This document shows, in pieces, positions 1 to 8,205 of a stretch of 64,000 bases of DNA (position 1 is the first letter of the stretch; each line of letters begins with the position of its first letter). The DNA comes from Arthrobacter sp. PAMC 25486 (GTDB taxonomy: Bacteria; Actinomycetota; Actinomycetes; Actinomycetales; Micrococcaceae). The stretch lies in contig NZ_CP007595.1 in the NCBI RefSeq assembly GCF_000785535.1, forward strand, positions 3,928,439-3,992,438, given 5' to 3'. The translations under genes were made by a program, and so were the position numbers. The notes beneath the pieces were generated by a model that did no database searches, was not told the origin of the DNA, and worked only from the letters and a program-made list of their open reading frames with translations.

Positions 1-945
1 GCCCACCAGAACGCAGGAAAGTAGCAGCGCGCCGATGCCTGTCATCCCGAAGAGGAACGGAATGATGGGGATGATGGCGCCGGATGCGAAGAAACAAAAA
101 CTGGAACTTGCCGCTCCCCAGGCCGTGCCGAGGGTTTCGTGCTCGCTGGCTTCCTCAAACTTCTCCGGCGTCAGCGAGAGGCTGGGGTCGCAGTCGCAGG
201 TGAACTGGCCCATCCGTTCTGCTGCCCGGTGTTCCGCGGCTTCCCGGGACATGCCCCGGGCGAGGTAGACCAACACCAGCTCATTATTTTCAAGGTCCAG
301 CGAGGGGGCTGCCGACAGGGTGACCTGAGTGGGCTGGGAGGCGTCGAGGAGTTCGCGTTGTGAGCGGACGGAGACGAATTCGCCGGCGCCCATGGACAAC
401 GCGCCAGCGAGAAGACCTGCAATGCCGCTAAACAGCACCACCGAGCTGCCCACGCCGGTGGCGGCCATCCCCACCACAAGGGACAGGTTGCTGACCAGCC
501 CGTCATTCGCACCGAATACGGCCGCACGGAAGGAGCCGGAGAGTCGGATTCGTCCCCGGGTTGCCAAGCCCCTGACAACCTCCTCATGGATGGCTTCGTC
601 GGCCGCCATTGCATCGGTTGCATCGGCATCGGTGGCGTAGGGCGACCGGGATTCCGAACGCTGGGCCAGGGCCAGGACAAACACGGAACCAAAGCGGCGA
701 GCAAGCATGCCCAGGAACTGGTTGTGCAAGGACGCACGGACGGGCTGAGCGGCGTGCTCGCCCAACAAGTCCAACCAGTGTTGTTCGTGCCGCCCCTCGG
801 CTGCTGCCAGCGCCATGAGGATGGTGTGCTCTTCCCCTTCGCGGCGCTTGGCAAGGTCGCGATACACAGCTGCCTCGGCGCGCTCATCGGCCAAATACTG
901 GCGCCAGCGCTTAATTTCAGCGGTGGTAAGAATTCGTTCAGGCAT
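1..945 (-). CDS. VIT1/CCC1-family transporter with N-terminal ferritin-like domain (partial)
   Basis: The gene runs off the left edge, so the C-terminus is missing; 315 codons are visible. The start is the ATG at 945, preceded by GAGGAG. Residues 1 to about 140 form an alpha-helical ferritin/rubrerythrin-like segment with Glu/His-rich helices (EAAVYRDLAKRREGEEH, AAAEGRHEQHW). From about residue 145 the VIT1/CCC1 signature GANDGLVSNLSLVVGMAA appears, followed by GALSMGAGEFVSVRSQRE. The family moves Fe2+ or Mn2+ across membranes, and fused ferritin-like domains are thought to bind the metal. The metal specificity cannot be told. No neighbour is obviously linked. Confidence 0.88.
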   Translation of the reverse strand, partial: MPERILTTAEIKRWRQYLADERAEAAVYRDLAKRREGEEHTILMALAAAEGRHEQHWLDLLGEHAAQPVRASLHNQFLGMLARRFGSVFVLALAQRSESRSPYATDADATDAMAADEAIHEEVVRGLATRGRIRLSGSFRAAVFGANDGLVSNLSLVVGMAATGVGSSVVLFSGIAGLLAGALSMGAGEFVSVRSQRELLDASQPTQVTLSAAPSLDLENNELVLVYLARGMSREAAEHRAAERMGQFTCDCDPSLSLTPEKFEEASEHETLGTAWGAASSSFCFFASGAIIPIIPFLFGMTGIGALLLSCVLVG

Positions 946-1062
946 GGTGAAGCTCCTCAAAGTCAGCCCTCACTGTAGCCCGGATTCTAGCGGTTTTTCG
1001 GCCGGGATACCTAGCGGGAAGGTTTCGGCGCACCGGAAAATCCTGCGTAAAGATGTATTCAG

Positions 1063-1099
1063 AAAGTACTTGACACAATGGAAAGTACTTTCGTAGAGT
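1063..1099 (+). promoter_or_regulatory. Promoter flanked by two AAGTACTT palindromes
   Basis: TTGACA at 1070-1075 and TAGAGT at 1094-1099 (18-bp spacer) form a sigma-70-like promoter for the 78-aa gene. Two AAAGTACTT boxes at 1063-1071 and 1082-1090 lie 19 bp apart. One overlaps the -35 and the other fills the spacer, so a dimeric repressor bound there would block RNA polymerase. The regulator is not identified. Confidence 0.55.
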
Positions 1100-1147
1100 T
1101 GTGTCAACGCTTCAGTCCAACAAGATGTTTCAACCGAGGAGAATCTC

Positions 1148-1384
1148 ATGACCAGTACCCAGCAGACCAAGACCCACGACTACTACGCCACCCGCGTCAT
1201 GCGGATCGGGATGGCCATGGGCCTGGCCTGCATGGCGGCATTGTTCATCGCAGGTCTCGTCAAGGGAAACGCAGGGATGCTGGTCATGGCCGCCAGCTCC
1301 GCTGCGGTCCTTGGCGCCACGTGGGCTTCCATCAGTGCGGCAGCCGGGAACAAGGCAGCCAAGGCGCAGGCCGCCAACAGCTGA
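1148..1384 (+). CDS. Small two-helix membrane protein, unknown function
   Basis: 78 aa, start ATG after CGAGGAG. Two hydrophobic segments are predicted at about residues 20-38 (GMAMGLACMAALFIAGLV) and 44-65, with a polar N-terminus and an Ala/Lys-rich tail. No family is recognised. It stands alone behind a well-defined promoter with paired palindromes, which suggests a regulated gene. The next gene starts 89 bp downstream but has no obvious functional link. Confidence 0.6.
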   Translation: MTSTQQTKTHDYYATRVMRIGMAMGLACMAALFIAGLVKGNAGMLVMAASSAAVLGATWASISAAAGNKAAKAQAANS

Positions 1385-1473
1385 GCCGACCATTCCCTGC
1401 ACCCCGGAACTGGAATATGCTGTGGGCCAACGGCCGTGTGCAAGGCGGCCGCGATCCGGACGGTGGCCACTAC

Positions 1474-1707
1474 ATGAGTGAAGTTCTGTTCCCCATAATG
1501 ACGGGAGACCCGTCCGAACCGGGAGTCCTGCTGCAATGGCGTGCCCCCAACGGCAGTGCAGTCGTCGCCTATCAAATCATCGCCGAGGTTACGATTGACA
1601 AGTTCGACGCCGAGGTCAACACCCCGGTCTCCGGCACCTTGAACTGGGCGGTACAAGAAGGCGACGAGGTGGCACAGGGTGCGGTGATTGCCGTCATCGA
1701 GCCCTAA
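1474..1707 (+). CDS. Stand-alone biotinyl/lipoyl-domain protein
   Basis: 77 aa, consisting only of one lipoyl-type domain. The N-terminal MSEVLFPIMTGDP and the hairpin VTIDKFDAEVNTPVSG are typical, with the Lys of DKFDA at the position that is lipoylated or biotinylated, and a closing GDEVAQGAVIAVIE. The start at 1474 gives the usual domain N-terminus, although the ribosome site is poor. An upstream in-frame start would add a low-complexity extension. Such free-standing domains act as carriers or are leftovers of acyltransferases; no E1, E2 or carboxylase gene is nearby. Confidence 0.6.
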   Translation: MSEVLFPIMTGDPSEPGVLLQWRAPNGSAVVAYQIIAEVTIDKFDAEVNTPVSGTLNWAVQEGDEVAQGAVIAVIEP

Positions 1708-1773
1708 CTTCTCCGTGAGCCGAGCCTCTGGTGAGTCTCGGTCCGGAGGCCCTCGGAGTTGTGCGCCTGGTCG

Positions 1774-1986
1774 GTCGACATTCAGATGCAGCACTACGCG
1801 TTGCGGGTGGACGACGGGCACTTCGACAGGGCACTCGTGCGCCCCATCGAAGCGCAGCTCGAGTACTGGACCAACCCGCAAATGACACGTTCGGGCGAGA
1901 CGACCACCGAGCACGGCGGACGCGGCGTCTACTTCAGGGACCCCGCAGGGCATGGCCTCGAACTCATTACCCAGCCATATTTCTAG
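1774..1986 (+). pseudogene. C-terminal remnant of a VOC (glyoxalase/bleomycin-resistance) protein
   Basis: The frame reads HYALRVDDGHFD and then GGRGVYFRDPAGHGLELIT, which is the second half of a vicinal-oxygen-chelate protein of about 130 aa. The first beta-alpha-beta-beta-beta module and its metal ligand are absent. The preceding bases belong to the lipoyl gene and a short spacer, so the 5' half appears deleted. It is probably non-functional. Confidence 0.55.
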
Positions 1987-2052
1987 GCCCAAGGGATCGT
2001 TCCAGCACCAATGCTTGGATCCGGCGGCTGGAAAATTCCTGCCGGCAGCCGA

Positions 2053-2340
2053 TCAGTAGGCAGACAGCCGGAAGCCAATGCCGCGCCCGGCCCGCACACC
2101 CGTCTGCGCAACCGTGACCACAAGGGTTCCGATTTCGGGAATCCAGCGGGCAGGCCGGACTGCGTTGGCCAGCGCGGAAATGAGCTGAGCCGGCTCCGGC
2201 GACCAGTACGCGTGGTGGCCTTTTGGGGTCAGGAAGGTGACAGCGCCGAGATTTGCATCAACGGCGGGCAGCACGGCAATTCCTTGTGTTTTCGCGGCGG
2301 CAGTGGCGGGTTTTGCGGTGGCGACAGTTGAAAGAGACAT
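2053..2340 (-). CDS. Hypothetical 95-aa protein
   Basis: Start ATG at 2340, seven bases after AAAGG. The N-terminal 20 residues are Ala/Thr/Lys-rich. The rest mixes short beta-like stretches (GAVTFLTPKGHHAYWS) with a helix (AQLISALANAVRPA) and ends GRGIGFRLSAY. No signal peptide, membrane segment or known motif is recognised. The frame stays open another 38 codons upstream, but that part overlaps a structured leader, so the internal start is preferred. The gene is isolated from its neighbours by hairpins. Confidence 0.5.
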   Translation of the reverse strand: MSLSTVATAKPATAAAKTQGIAVLPAVDANLGAVTFLTPKGHHAYWSPEPAQLISALANAVRPARWIPEIGTLVVTVAQTGVRAGRGIGFRLSAY

Positions 2341-2344
2341 GGCT

Positions 2345-2460
2345 TTAACCTTTGCTTGCTCTTGCCAACGGAGGTTTCCGCCGGCCGCTTCCTCATCCGA
2401 ACCACCCGTGAAGCATGGGGTTGGCGTGCGGCCAGTCGGAGCTTGGCACCGCATCTCTTG
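2345..2460 (-). promoter_or_regulatory. Structured leader RNA, possible riboswitch
   Basis: In the transcript of the 95-aa gene three stems can be drawn. TGCG-(GT)-GCCA pairs with TGGCCGCA. CCAACCC pairs with GGGTGG around a 10-nt loop. A 9-bp stem, GCCGGCGGA with TCCGTTGGC, sits close to the ribosome-binding site. The first two stems and the GTGCCA...AACCC...GGATGA order recall SAM-IV-like riboswitches of actinobacteria. That resemblance is by eye only; a covariance-model search would decide. Confidence 0.35.
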
Positions 2461-2491
2461 AAGCTGCCTCCAACACTACGTCGTTAAAGCA

Positions 2492-2537
2492 CGACGGCGG
2501 GAGGTTCCGTCACATATTACGGAACCCACCGCCGTCG
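2492..2537. terminator. Long inverted repeat (bidirectional terminator type)
   Basis: CGACGGCGG then GGTTCCGT pairs perfectly with ACGGAACC then CCGCCGTCG. There is a 2-base internal mismatch loop (GA/CA) and an 8-base AT-rich loop. It lies between the symporter end and the hypothetical-gene leader. No U tract is present, so it may equally be a cruciform or a REP-like element. Confidence 0.5.
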
Positions 2538-2557
2538 AACTTCTTGGCCCATAAAAG

Positions 2558-2627
2558 ATCTGACCCGCAGAAAACGACGAGAATCGACGCGAAATCGCGT
2601 ATTTTCACCGTTTTATGCGGGTCAGAT
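2558..2627 (-). terminator. Hairpin downstream of the symporter gene
   Basis: ATCTGACCCGCA at 2558-2569 is the exact complement of 2616-2627. Inner AAAACG/CGTTTT and CGCG-AAAT-CGCG pairings extend it into a large cruciform. It starts 14 bp past the stop of the symporter gene and is the likely transcription end. Confidence 0.5.
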
Positions 2628-2640
2628 GTAAAGGGGCAAG

Positions 2641-4155
2641 CTACTTCGCCAGTGCGGGAACTTCCTCGTCCGGGTTGGAATCGGTGGCTGCCGCGGCCAG
2701 GCGGTCATCCCAGGCCTTGCGGATGTGGGCCGGGGTTTCAGGGGTCAGCAGCGAGACTACAACGTAGACGATGAGCGAGGAGGCCAGACCGAAGTAGATG
2801 GGCTCGTTGGCGTAGATGCCGTCGGCGCTGTGGATGATGCCGGTGGCGTAGATGACAAGGGAGGCGATGGTGACAACGCAGCCGACGGCCATGGACCAGG
2901 CGGCGCCCAGGCCGGTGCCGCGCTTCCAGACGAGGCCGCCGATGATGGCCACGAGCAGGCCGCCGACGAGGATGTCGTAGGCGATGGTCAGGGCGAACAC
3001 CACATCGTTGACCACAATGGAGATGCCTACAACGAGCACACCGATCACCAGGATGTACCAGCGGTTTGCCCTGATGTCGTGTTCCGGGTTGGTGGAATCG
3101 GAGTTGTCGATGTCCTTGCCGAACCAGCTGGCGACGAACGGAATGACGTCCTTGCGGGCCACCGTGGCGGCGGCAATGAGCGAGCCGGAGGCGGTGGACA
3201 TCATGGCGGCCACGGCGGCGGCCAGCACGATGCCGCCGACGCCGATGGGCAGCAGTTCCGTGGCGACGAGCGCATACACGTCGTCCTTAAGTTCCACATG
3301 GCCGGACAGGGCCACGGAGGCGGCCATGCCGATCAGTGCGCCGGCAACGCCGTACAGGATGCAGTAGATGCCTGCCGTGGCGCCGCCCCAGCGGGCAATT
3401 TCCGGTGTGCGGGCGGTGAAGACGCGCTGCCAGATGTCCTGGCCGATGAGCAGGCCCAGCGTGTACACCACAAAGTAGGTGATGATGGTCTGGGTGCCGA
3501 TGCCGTCCCACTGGAAGAAGCTGGCATCCACGCGCTCGCGGATGCCGTCAATGCCGCCCGCGGCGTTCCATGCGAACGGCAGCATGAGCAGGAAGACGCC
3601 CACGGTCTTGATGACGAACTGCACCTGGTCGGCCAGGGTGATGGACCACATGCCGCCAATGGTCGAATAGATCAGCACGATCGCCCCGCCGACGGCGATG
3701 GCCAGCCAGCGGTCCCAGCCGAACAGCACCACGAAGATGGTGGCGTAGGCGCCGGTGGAGGTTGCCGAAATCATGATGGTGTACGCGAGCATGACGATGC
3801 CCGAAACCTTGGTGGTTTCCTGACCGTAGCGCAGGCTCAGCATCTGCGAGACCGTGTAGATCTTCAGCTTCTGCAGTGTGGGCGCAAAGAGCAGACTCAG
3901 CAACAGCACGCCGACGCCGATGGCGACCACGAGCCACATGCCGGAGATGCCGAACTTGTAGCCTAGCCCCACCCCTCCCACCGTGGAGGCCCCGCCAAGA
4001 ACGACGGCGGCCATGGTCCCGGTGTAGAGGAAGGGACCCAGGCGGCGGCCGGCGACGAGGAAGTCGCTGTTGTTCTTGGTCCGCGATTTGCCCCACCAGC
4101 CGAAAGCCAGCATGGCCACCAAATATAAGACGACTATGGCAATGTTCAAGTCCAC
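2641..4155 (-). CDS. Sodium:solute symporter (SSS family)
   Basis: 504 aa from the GTG at 4155, which has GGAG six bases before it; the longer ORF start lacks this. About 13 hydrophobic segments are visible. Family features are the N-terminal DFLVAGRRLG motif after TM1, the TM2 stretch GGASTVGGVGLGYKFG, GQDIWQRVFTART in the middle, and AAVAAMMSTASGSLIAAATV near TM8-9. Members import pantothenate, proline, urea, acetate or similar solutes with Na+; the substrate is not evident here. It is divergent from an XRE-cupin regulator, which probably controls it. The first residues (NIAIVVLYLVAMLAFGWWGK) are the first membrane helix. Confidence 0.9.
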   Translation of the reverse strand: MDLNIAIVVLYLVAMLAFGWWGKSRTKNNSDFLVAGRRLGPFLYTGTMAAVVLGGASTVGGVGLGYKFGISGMWLVVAIGVGVLLLSLLFAPTLQKLKIYTVSQMLSLRYGQETTKVSGIVMLAYTIMISATSTGAYATIFVVLFGWDRWLAIAVGGAIVLIYSTIGGMWSITLADQVQFVIKTVGVFLLMLPFAWNAAGGIDGIRERVDASFFQWDGIGTQTIITYFVVYTLGLLIGQDIWQRVFTARTPEIARWGGATAGIYCILYGVAGALIGMAASVALSGHVELKDDVYALVATELLPIGVGGIVLAAAVAAMMSTASGSLIAAATVARKDVIPFVASWFGKDIDNSDSTNPEHDIRANRWYILVIGVLVVGISIVVNDVVFALTIAYDILVGGLLVAIIGGLVWKRGTGLGAAWSMAVGCVVTIASLVIYATGIIHSADGIYANEPIYFGLASSLIVYVVVSLLTPETPAHIRKAWDDRLAAAATDSNPDEEVPALAK

Positions 4156-4212
4156 GCGATGCTCCAGTGTGCGAAGTAGATAGGGAGTCCCCAGAAAGAA
4201 TTGCCTCTTGAG

Positions 4213-4257
4213 CAACAATTGTTGTCTATTAGGCTAAACTGTGATGGTAGTAACAGT
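4213..4257. promoter_or_regulatory. Divergent operator region of symporter and XRE-cupin regulator
   Basis: A perfect 12-bp palindrome, CAACAATTGTTG, lies at 4213-4224. A second inverted repeat, ACTGT-N10-ACAGT, spans 4238-4257. Both sit between the divergent starts at 4155 and 4307 and are the best candidates for sites of the XRE-cupin protein. Confidence 0.5.
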
Positions 4258-4306
4258 CAATGCGCCGCTTAAAAACAAGGGGCAGTTAAGTTGTCGAGGA
4301 GCCGCC

Positions 4307-4894
4307 ATGAAAGCTTTGCCCCTGGAACCAAGCGCCGAACCCGTTGCCATCGGATCGCGCATTCGCGCGGCACGGCAGGACCAGCGGCTCACCATTGAGC
4401 AGGTTGCCGATGCAACCGGGCTGACAAAAGGGTTCCTCAGCCGGGTTGAACGCGATTTAACCTCTCCAAGTGTGGCCTCTTTGGTGACCTTGTGCCAAGT
4501 TCTCTCGATCTCCATCGGCGAACTGTTTGCCGCCCCGGAAACCCATTTGACCCGACGGGGCGAGGGGCCGCGCATCTCCCTCGGAGGCGAGGGGATCGTC
4601 GAGCGGCTGCTGACCTCGCGCTCGGAGCGGCGCCTGCAGATCTTGGGGGCCACCATTGAGCCCTTTGGTCGCGGTGAATCGGAGCTGTATGCCGTGGACT
4701 GTGACGTTGACGTGCTGCACATCATGAGCGGGGAACTGACGTTGCGCATGACCCAAGAGTCCTATGACCTGAAGGCGGGGGACACGCTGTCGTTTCCCGG
4801 ACGCGAGCCGCATAGCTGGGAAAACCGCACGGCCTACCCGGTTGAGGCCTTGTGGATCCTGGTGCCGGCAGCGTCAGGTTCCGGGCCAAGCTAG
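4307..4894 (+). CDS. XRE-family regulator with C-terminal cupin
   Basis: 195 aa from the ATG at 4307, which follows CGAGGAG; in-frame codons further upstream lack a ribosome site. Residues about 15-75 form a lambda-repressor-like HTH (IEQVADATGLTKGFLSRVERD). Residues about 110-190 form a cupin_2 barrel (MSGELTLRMTQESYDLKAGDTLSFPG), which probably senses a small ligand. Regulators of this type (SutR/PuuR-like) usually repress an adjacent uptake or degradation gene. It is divergent from the Na+ symporter, and palindromes occupy the shared promoter region. Confidence 0.87.
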   Translation: MKALPLEPSAEPVAIGSRIRAARQDQRLTIEQVADATGLTKGFLSRVERDLTSPSVASLVTLCQVLSISIGELFAAPETHLTRRGEGPRISLGGEGIVERLLTSRSERRLQILGATIEPFGRGESELYAVDCDVDVLHIMSGELTLRMTQESYDLKAGDTLSFPGREPHSWENRTAYPVEALWILVPAASGSGPS

Positions 4895-4981
4895 CTGACG
4901 CTTCTGCTCCTAGTCCGCCCGACGCAAGCCGGCCCCGCCGCGCCAGGCCTGGCTGGGTTTACTCCGGCTCCGAGGGAATGT

Positions 4982-4993
4982 TACCGTGCGGTA
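4982..4993. promoter_or_regulatory. Candidate operator before the MFS-GH2-DUF2804 operon
   Basis: TACCG-TG-CGGTA is a perfect 12-bp inverted repeat 36 bp before the MFS start codon. Short GC-centred palindromes like this are typical of sugar regulators, but no cognate regulator gene is adjacent except the XRE-cupin gene upstream. Confidence 0.35.
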
Positions 4994-5029
4994 GTCTTGG
5001 CGTGAGCCATATCACACTAAGGGGTATTT

Positions 5030-6361
5030 GTGAGCCGAACGCAACCAACCACCGCGAGGCAGGCCGGCGGGACCGCACCCCGCCTGGGCAGCCGGACATG
5101 GTTGGCCCTCATTATTGTGGGCTTTGCCGGGCAGCTGGCCTGGACCGTGGAAAACATGTACCTGAACGTGTTTGTCTACAACACCATCAGCACCAACCCG
5201 GCCGTTTTGGCCCTGTTGGTTTCCTCCAGCGCCGTTGTCGCCACAGCCGCCACGTTCCTGATCGGTGCAGCCTCCGACCGGCGCCGCCGGCGCCGCATCT
5301 TCATCGCCGCCGGCTATGTTTTGTGGGGCGCCTGCACGGCCGCGTTCGGTTTCGTCCAGACCAGTGCCGTGGCCGCCATCCTGCCCGCCGCCAATGCCGT
5401 AGTGGTGGCCATCATTGCGATCGTGCTGCTGGATGCCGTGATGTCCTTCTTCGGCTCGGGCGCCAACGACGCCGCCTTCAACGCCTGGGTCACCGAATCC
5501 ACGGTTCCCGTCAACAGGGGCCGGGTGGAAGGTGTCCTCTCGGTCATGCCGCTGTTGTCCATGCTGGTGATCTTTGGGCTGCTGGACGGACTGACCCAGG
5601 GCGGGAACTGGAAACTCTTCTTCGGCATCATTGGGGCGGTGACAGCCTTGATTGGTGTGCTCGCGTGGTTCCTGGTCCGCGATTCGCCCGCCCTGGTGGT
5701 CAGTGGCGACAGCTACCTGCGCTCGGTCGTCCACGGCCTGCGCCCCTCGGTGATGCGCGCGAATCCCCGCCTGTATTGGGCGCTCACGGCCTGGCTGGTG
5801 GTGGGCACCTGCACCCAGGTGTTCCTGCCCTACCTGATCATTTACATCCAGAGGTACCTGCGGATTGACGGTTACGCGATCATTTTGGCCGTGGTCCTGG
5901 TGTCCTCCGCGGTGCTGAGCATTCTCGGCGGCCGCATCATTGACAGGATTGGCAAGCTCGTCTCCGTCATGCCGGCCACCGCGATCCTGGTGATCGGCCT
6001 GGTGGGCATGTTCTTTGCCCGCGGCACGGGCCCGGTGATGCTGGCCGGAACCATCATGATGTCCGGGTTCATGCTGACGACGGCGGCGATCTCGGCCATG
6101 GTGCGCGACTACACGCCGCCGGAGCGGGTGGGCAACGTTCAGGGCTTGCGGATGATCTTCGCCATCATGGTGCCCATGGTCGTCGGCCCGTTTGTGGGGG
6201 CGGCGGTCATTGCCGGGGCGGCCGAAACATATGTTGACCTGGGCGTGGTGAAGTCCGTGCCGACGCCGTGGATCTTCCTGGCGGCCGCCGCCGTTGCGGT
6301 CTTCACCGTGCTCCCGGTACTGCGCCTGCGCCGCGCCACTGCCCTGGCGGCGCCGGCATGA
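5030..6361 (+). CDS. MFS transporter, likely glycoside/oligosaccharide uptake
   Basis: 443 aa from a GTG with AAGGGG five bases upstream. Twelve hydrophobic segments are visible. The cytoplasmic loop SDRRRRRRIF after TM2 and IDRIGK after TM8 match the MFS loop 2-3 motifs. SGANDAAFNAWVTE in TM5 recalls GPH/sugar-type carriers. The stop overlaps the ATG of a GH2 glycosidase, so it probably imports the glycoside that the enzyme cleaves in the cytoplasm. An export role cannot be excluded from sequence. Confidence 0.82.
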   Translation: MSRTQPTTARQAGGTAPRLGSRTWLALIIVGFAGQLAWTVENMYLNVFVYNTISTNPAVLALLVSSSAVVATAATFLIGAASDRRRRRRIFIAAGYVLWGACTAAFGFVQTSAVAAILPAANAVVVAIIAIVLLDAVMSFFGSGANDAAFNAWVTESTVPVNRGRVEGVLSVMPLLSMLVIFGLLDGLTQGGNWKLFFGIIGAVTALIGVLAWFLVRDSPALVVSGDSYLRSVVHGLRPSVMRANPRLYWALTAWLVVGTCTQVFLPYLIIYIQRYLRIDGYAIILAVVLVSSAVLSILGGRIIDRIGKLVSVMPATAILVIGLVGMFFARGTGPVMLAGTIMMSGFMLTTAAISAMVRDYTPPERVGNVQGLRMIFAIMVPMVVGPFVGAAVIAGAAETYVDLGVVKSVPTPWIFLAAAAVAVFTVLPVLRLRRATALAAPA

Positions 6362-8205
6362 GCGGGCTGCGGCCGCCGCGGCTTACTCCGTGGGGGCAAG
6401 CCCTGGATCCGAATGCGGTGCTGGCAGAATATCCGCGGCCCCAGCTCGTGCGCGACAGCTACCTGAACCTCAACGGCACCTGGCACTACGCCATCACCGG
6501 CCCGGGCACGCAGGGTTTCGATGGGATGCACGACGGCGTTGCGCCGGGCGCCGCCGACGGTGAGATCCTGGTGCCCTTCTCACCGGAAACCCCGCTCTCC
6601 GGTGTGCGTCGCCAGCTGCAACCGGGGCAGACCCTGCGCTATTGGCGGGACTTCACCCTGCCCGGTGGTTTCCAGCGGGACCGCGTGCTGCTGCATTTTG
6701 GTGCCGTGGACCAGCGCTGCACTGTCACCGTCAACGGGGTTGCTGTTGGTGGGCACCGCGGAGGCTTCCTGCCCTTCACCCTGGACATCACGGCGGCACT
6801 GCAGCTCGGCGCGCACGGGCCGACCGGCCTCCACATCCTGCGGGTCGATGTCCAGGACGACAGCGACACGTCCTACCATTCCCGGGGCAAACAACGGCTC
6901 AAGCGCGGGGGTATTTGGTACACAGCCCAGTCGGGCATCTGGCAGACCGTGTGGCTGGAATCCGTGCCCGCGGTGCATGTTGACAAGCTCGTGCTGGTTC
7001 CGGACCTCGCCGGGCACTCCGTGCAGGTGACAGTGTGCACCCAAGGTGCGGGTACCGCCGTCGGGCATGCCCAAACGGCCCACGTGGTCATCAGCGACGA
7101 CGCCGGGGAACTCCTGTCCGCTGCCGTTGACGTCAACGTGCCCACGAGAATTACCCTGGGCAGGGTCCGCCCGTGGACGCCGGAGGACCCGTTTCTTTAC
7201 GACGTGGGGGTGGCCCTGGGGGATGACCACCTCACGAGCTACTTCGGCATGCGTTCCTTCGGTACGGGGCCGGACGCCAACGGGGTCACCCGGCTGCTGC
7301 TCAATGGTGAACCGTACTTTCACGCCGGGCTGCTGGATCAGGGCTACTGGTCCGACGGCTTTCTGACCCCGCCCTCGGATGAAGCCATGATCCACGACAT
7401 CTCCACGGCCAAGCGGCTGGGCTTCACCATGCTGCGCAAACACATCAAGATCGAGCCGCTGCGTTGGTACTACCACTGCGACCGTCTAGGCATCCTCGTC
7501 TGGCAGGACCTGGTCAATGGCGGTACCAACTACAAGGCACCCGTCATTACTGCTCCCGTGCTGCTGCCCATGCGCCTCAGCGACAACAAACACGCGAAAT
7601 TCGGCCGGGCCGATGCGCGTGGCCGCGCAGACTTCATGGCTGAACTGCGGGAAACCGTGGAGCATTTGCGCAACGTGGTCTCGCTGGCCGTATGGGTGCC
7701 CTTCAATGAAGGTTGGGGACAGTTCGATGCGCTCGCCGCCACCGCGGAGCTGCGGCGGCTGGATCCGCACCGCACCGTCGATCACGCCAGCGGCTGGCAT
7801 GATCAGGGCGGCGGAGACCTGAAAAGCCTGCACGTCTATTTCACCCCGTTTAAGCTGCGGAAGCGGTGGCGGGCGGACCCGCGCGCCGTCGTGCTCTCCG
7901 AATATGGCGGATACAGCCTGCGGATGCCTGGTCATGATTTCAGCGCGCGCGAATTTGGCTACCGGAGGTACCGTAACGCCGCCGCGCTGGCTGGCGCGTT
8001 CACCCGGCTCCATGAACAGCAGATCGTACCGGCCCTCGCGGACGGGCTGTCCGCAACCGTCTATACCCAACTTTCCGACGTCGAAGACGAACTCAACGGA
8101 CTGCTCAGCTATGACAGAAGGGTGGCCAAGCTCCCCGACGCCGTGGTGCAATCCGTGACAGCGCAACTGAGCTTCAAACCTACTATCCACAAGGGAATGC
8201 CATGA
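6358..8205 (+). CDS. Glycoside hydrolase family 2 enzyme
   Basis: 615 aa; its ATG overlaps the MFS stop (ATGA), so the longer frame upstream is not used. Order: jelly-roll sugar-binding domain (about 40-200, SYLNLNGTWHYA), Ig-like domain (about 215-300), and a TIM barrel to the end. Catalytic residues are visible: acid/base Glu451 in VPFNEGWGQFD and nucleophile Glu515 in LSEYGGYS. No signal peptide is present, so it is cytoplasmic. GH2 members are beta-galactosidases, glucuronidases or mannosidases. This one is of the short type without a C-terminal beta domain, so specificity is open. Confidence 0.88.
   Translation: MSGLRPPRLTPWGQALDPNAVLAEYPRPQLVRDSYLNLNGTWHYAITGPGTQGFDGMHDGVAPGAADGEILVPFSPETPLSGVRRQLQPGQTLRYWRDFTLPGGFQRDRVLLHFGAVDQRCTVTVNGVAVGGHRGGFLPFTLDITAALQLGAHGPTGLHILRVDVQDDSDTSYHSRGKQRLKRGGIWYTAQSGIWQTVWLESVPAVHVDKLVLVPDLAGHSVQVTVCTQGAGTAVGHAQTAHVVISDDAGELLSAAVDVNVPTRITLGRVRPWTPEDPFLYDVGVALGDDHLTSYFGMRSFGTGPDANGVTRLLLNGEPYFHAGLLDQGYWSDGFLTPPSDEAMIHDISTAKRLGFTMLRKHIKIEPLRWYYHCDRLGILVWQDLVNGGTNYKAPVITAPVLLPMRLSDNKHAKFGRADARGRADFMAELRETVEHLRNVVSLAVWVPFNEGWGQFDALAATAELRRLDPHRTVDHASGWHDQGGGDLKSLHVYFTPFKLRKRWRADPRAVVLSEYGGYSLRMPGHDFSAREFGYRRYRNAAALAGAFTRLHEQQIVPALADGLSATVYTQLSDVEDELNGLLSYDRRVAKLPDAVVQSVTAQLSFKPTIHKGMP

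Noticed and set aside
1183..1992. 269-aa - strand ORF over the lipoyl gene and VOC remnant
   Set aside because: Antisense to the lipoyl domain and VOC fragment, with no family resemblance.
2725..3966. 413-aa open frame on the + strand opposite the symporter
   Set aside because: Antisense shadow of a clear SSS transporter; its His/Asp/Gly-rich composition is typical of a GC-rich reverse frame.
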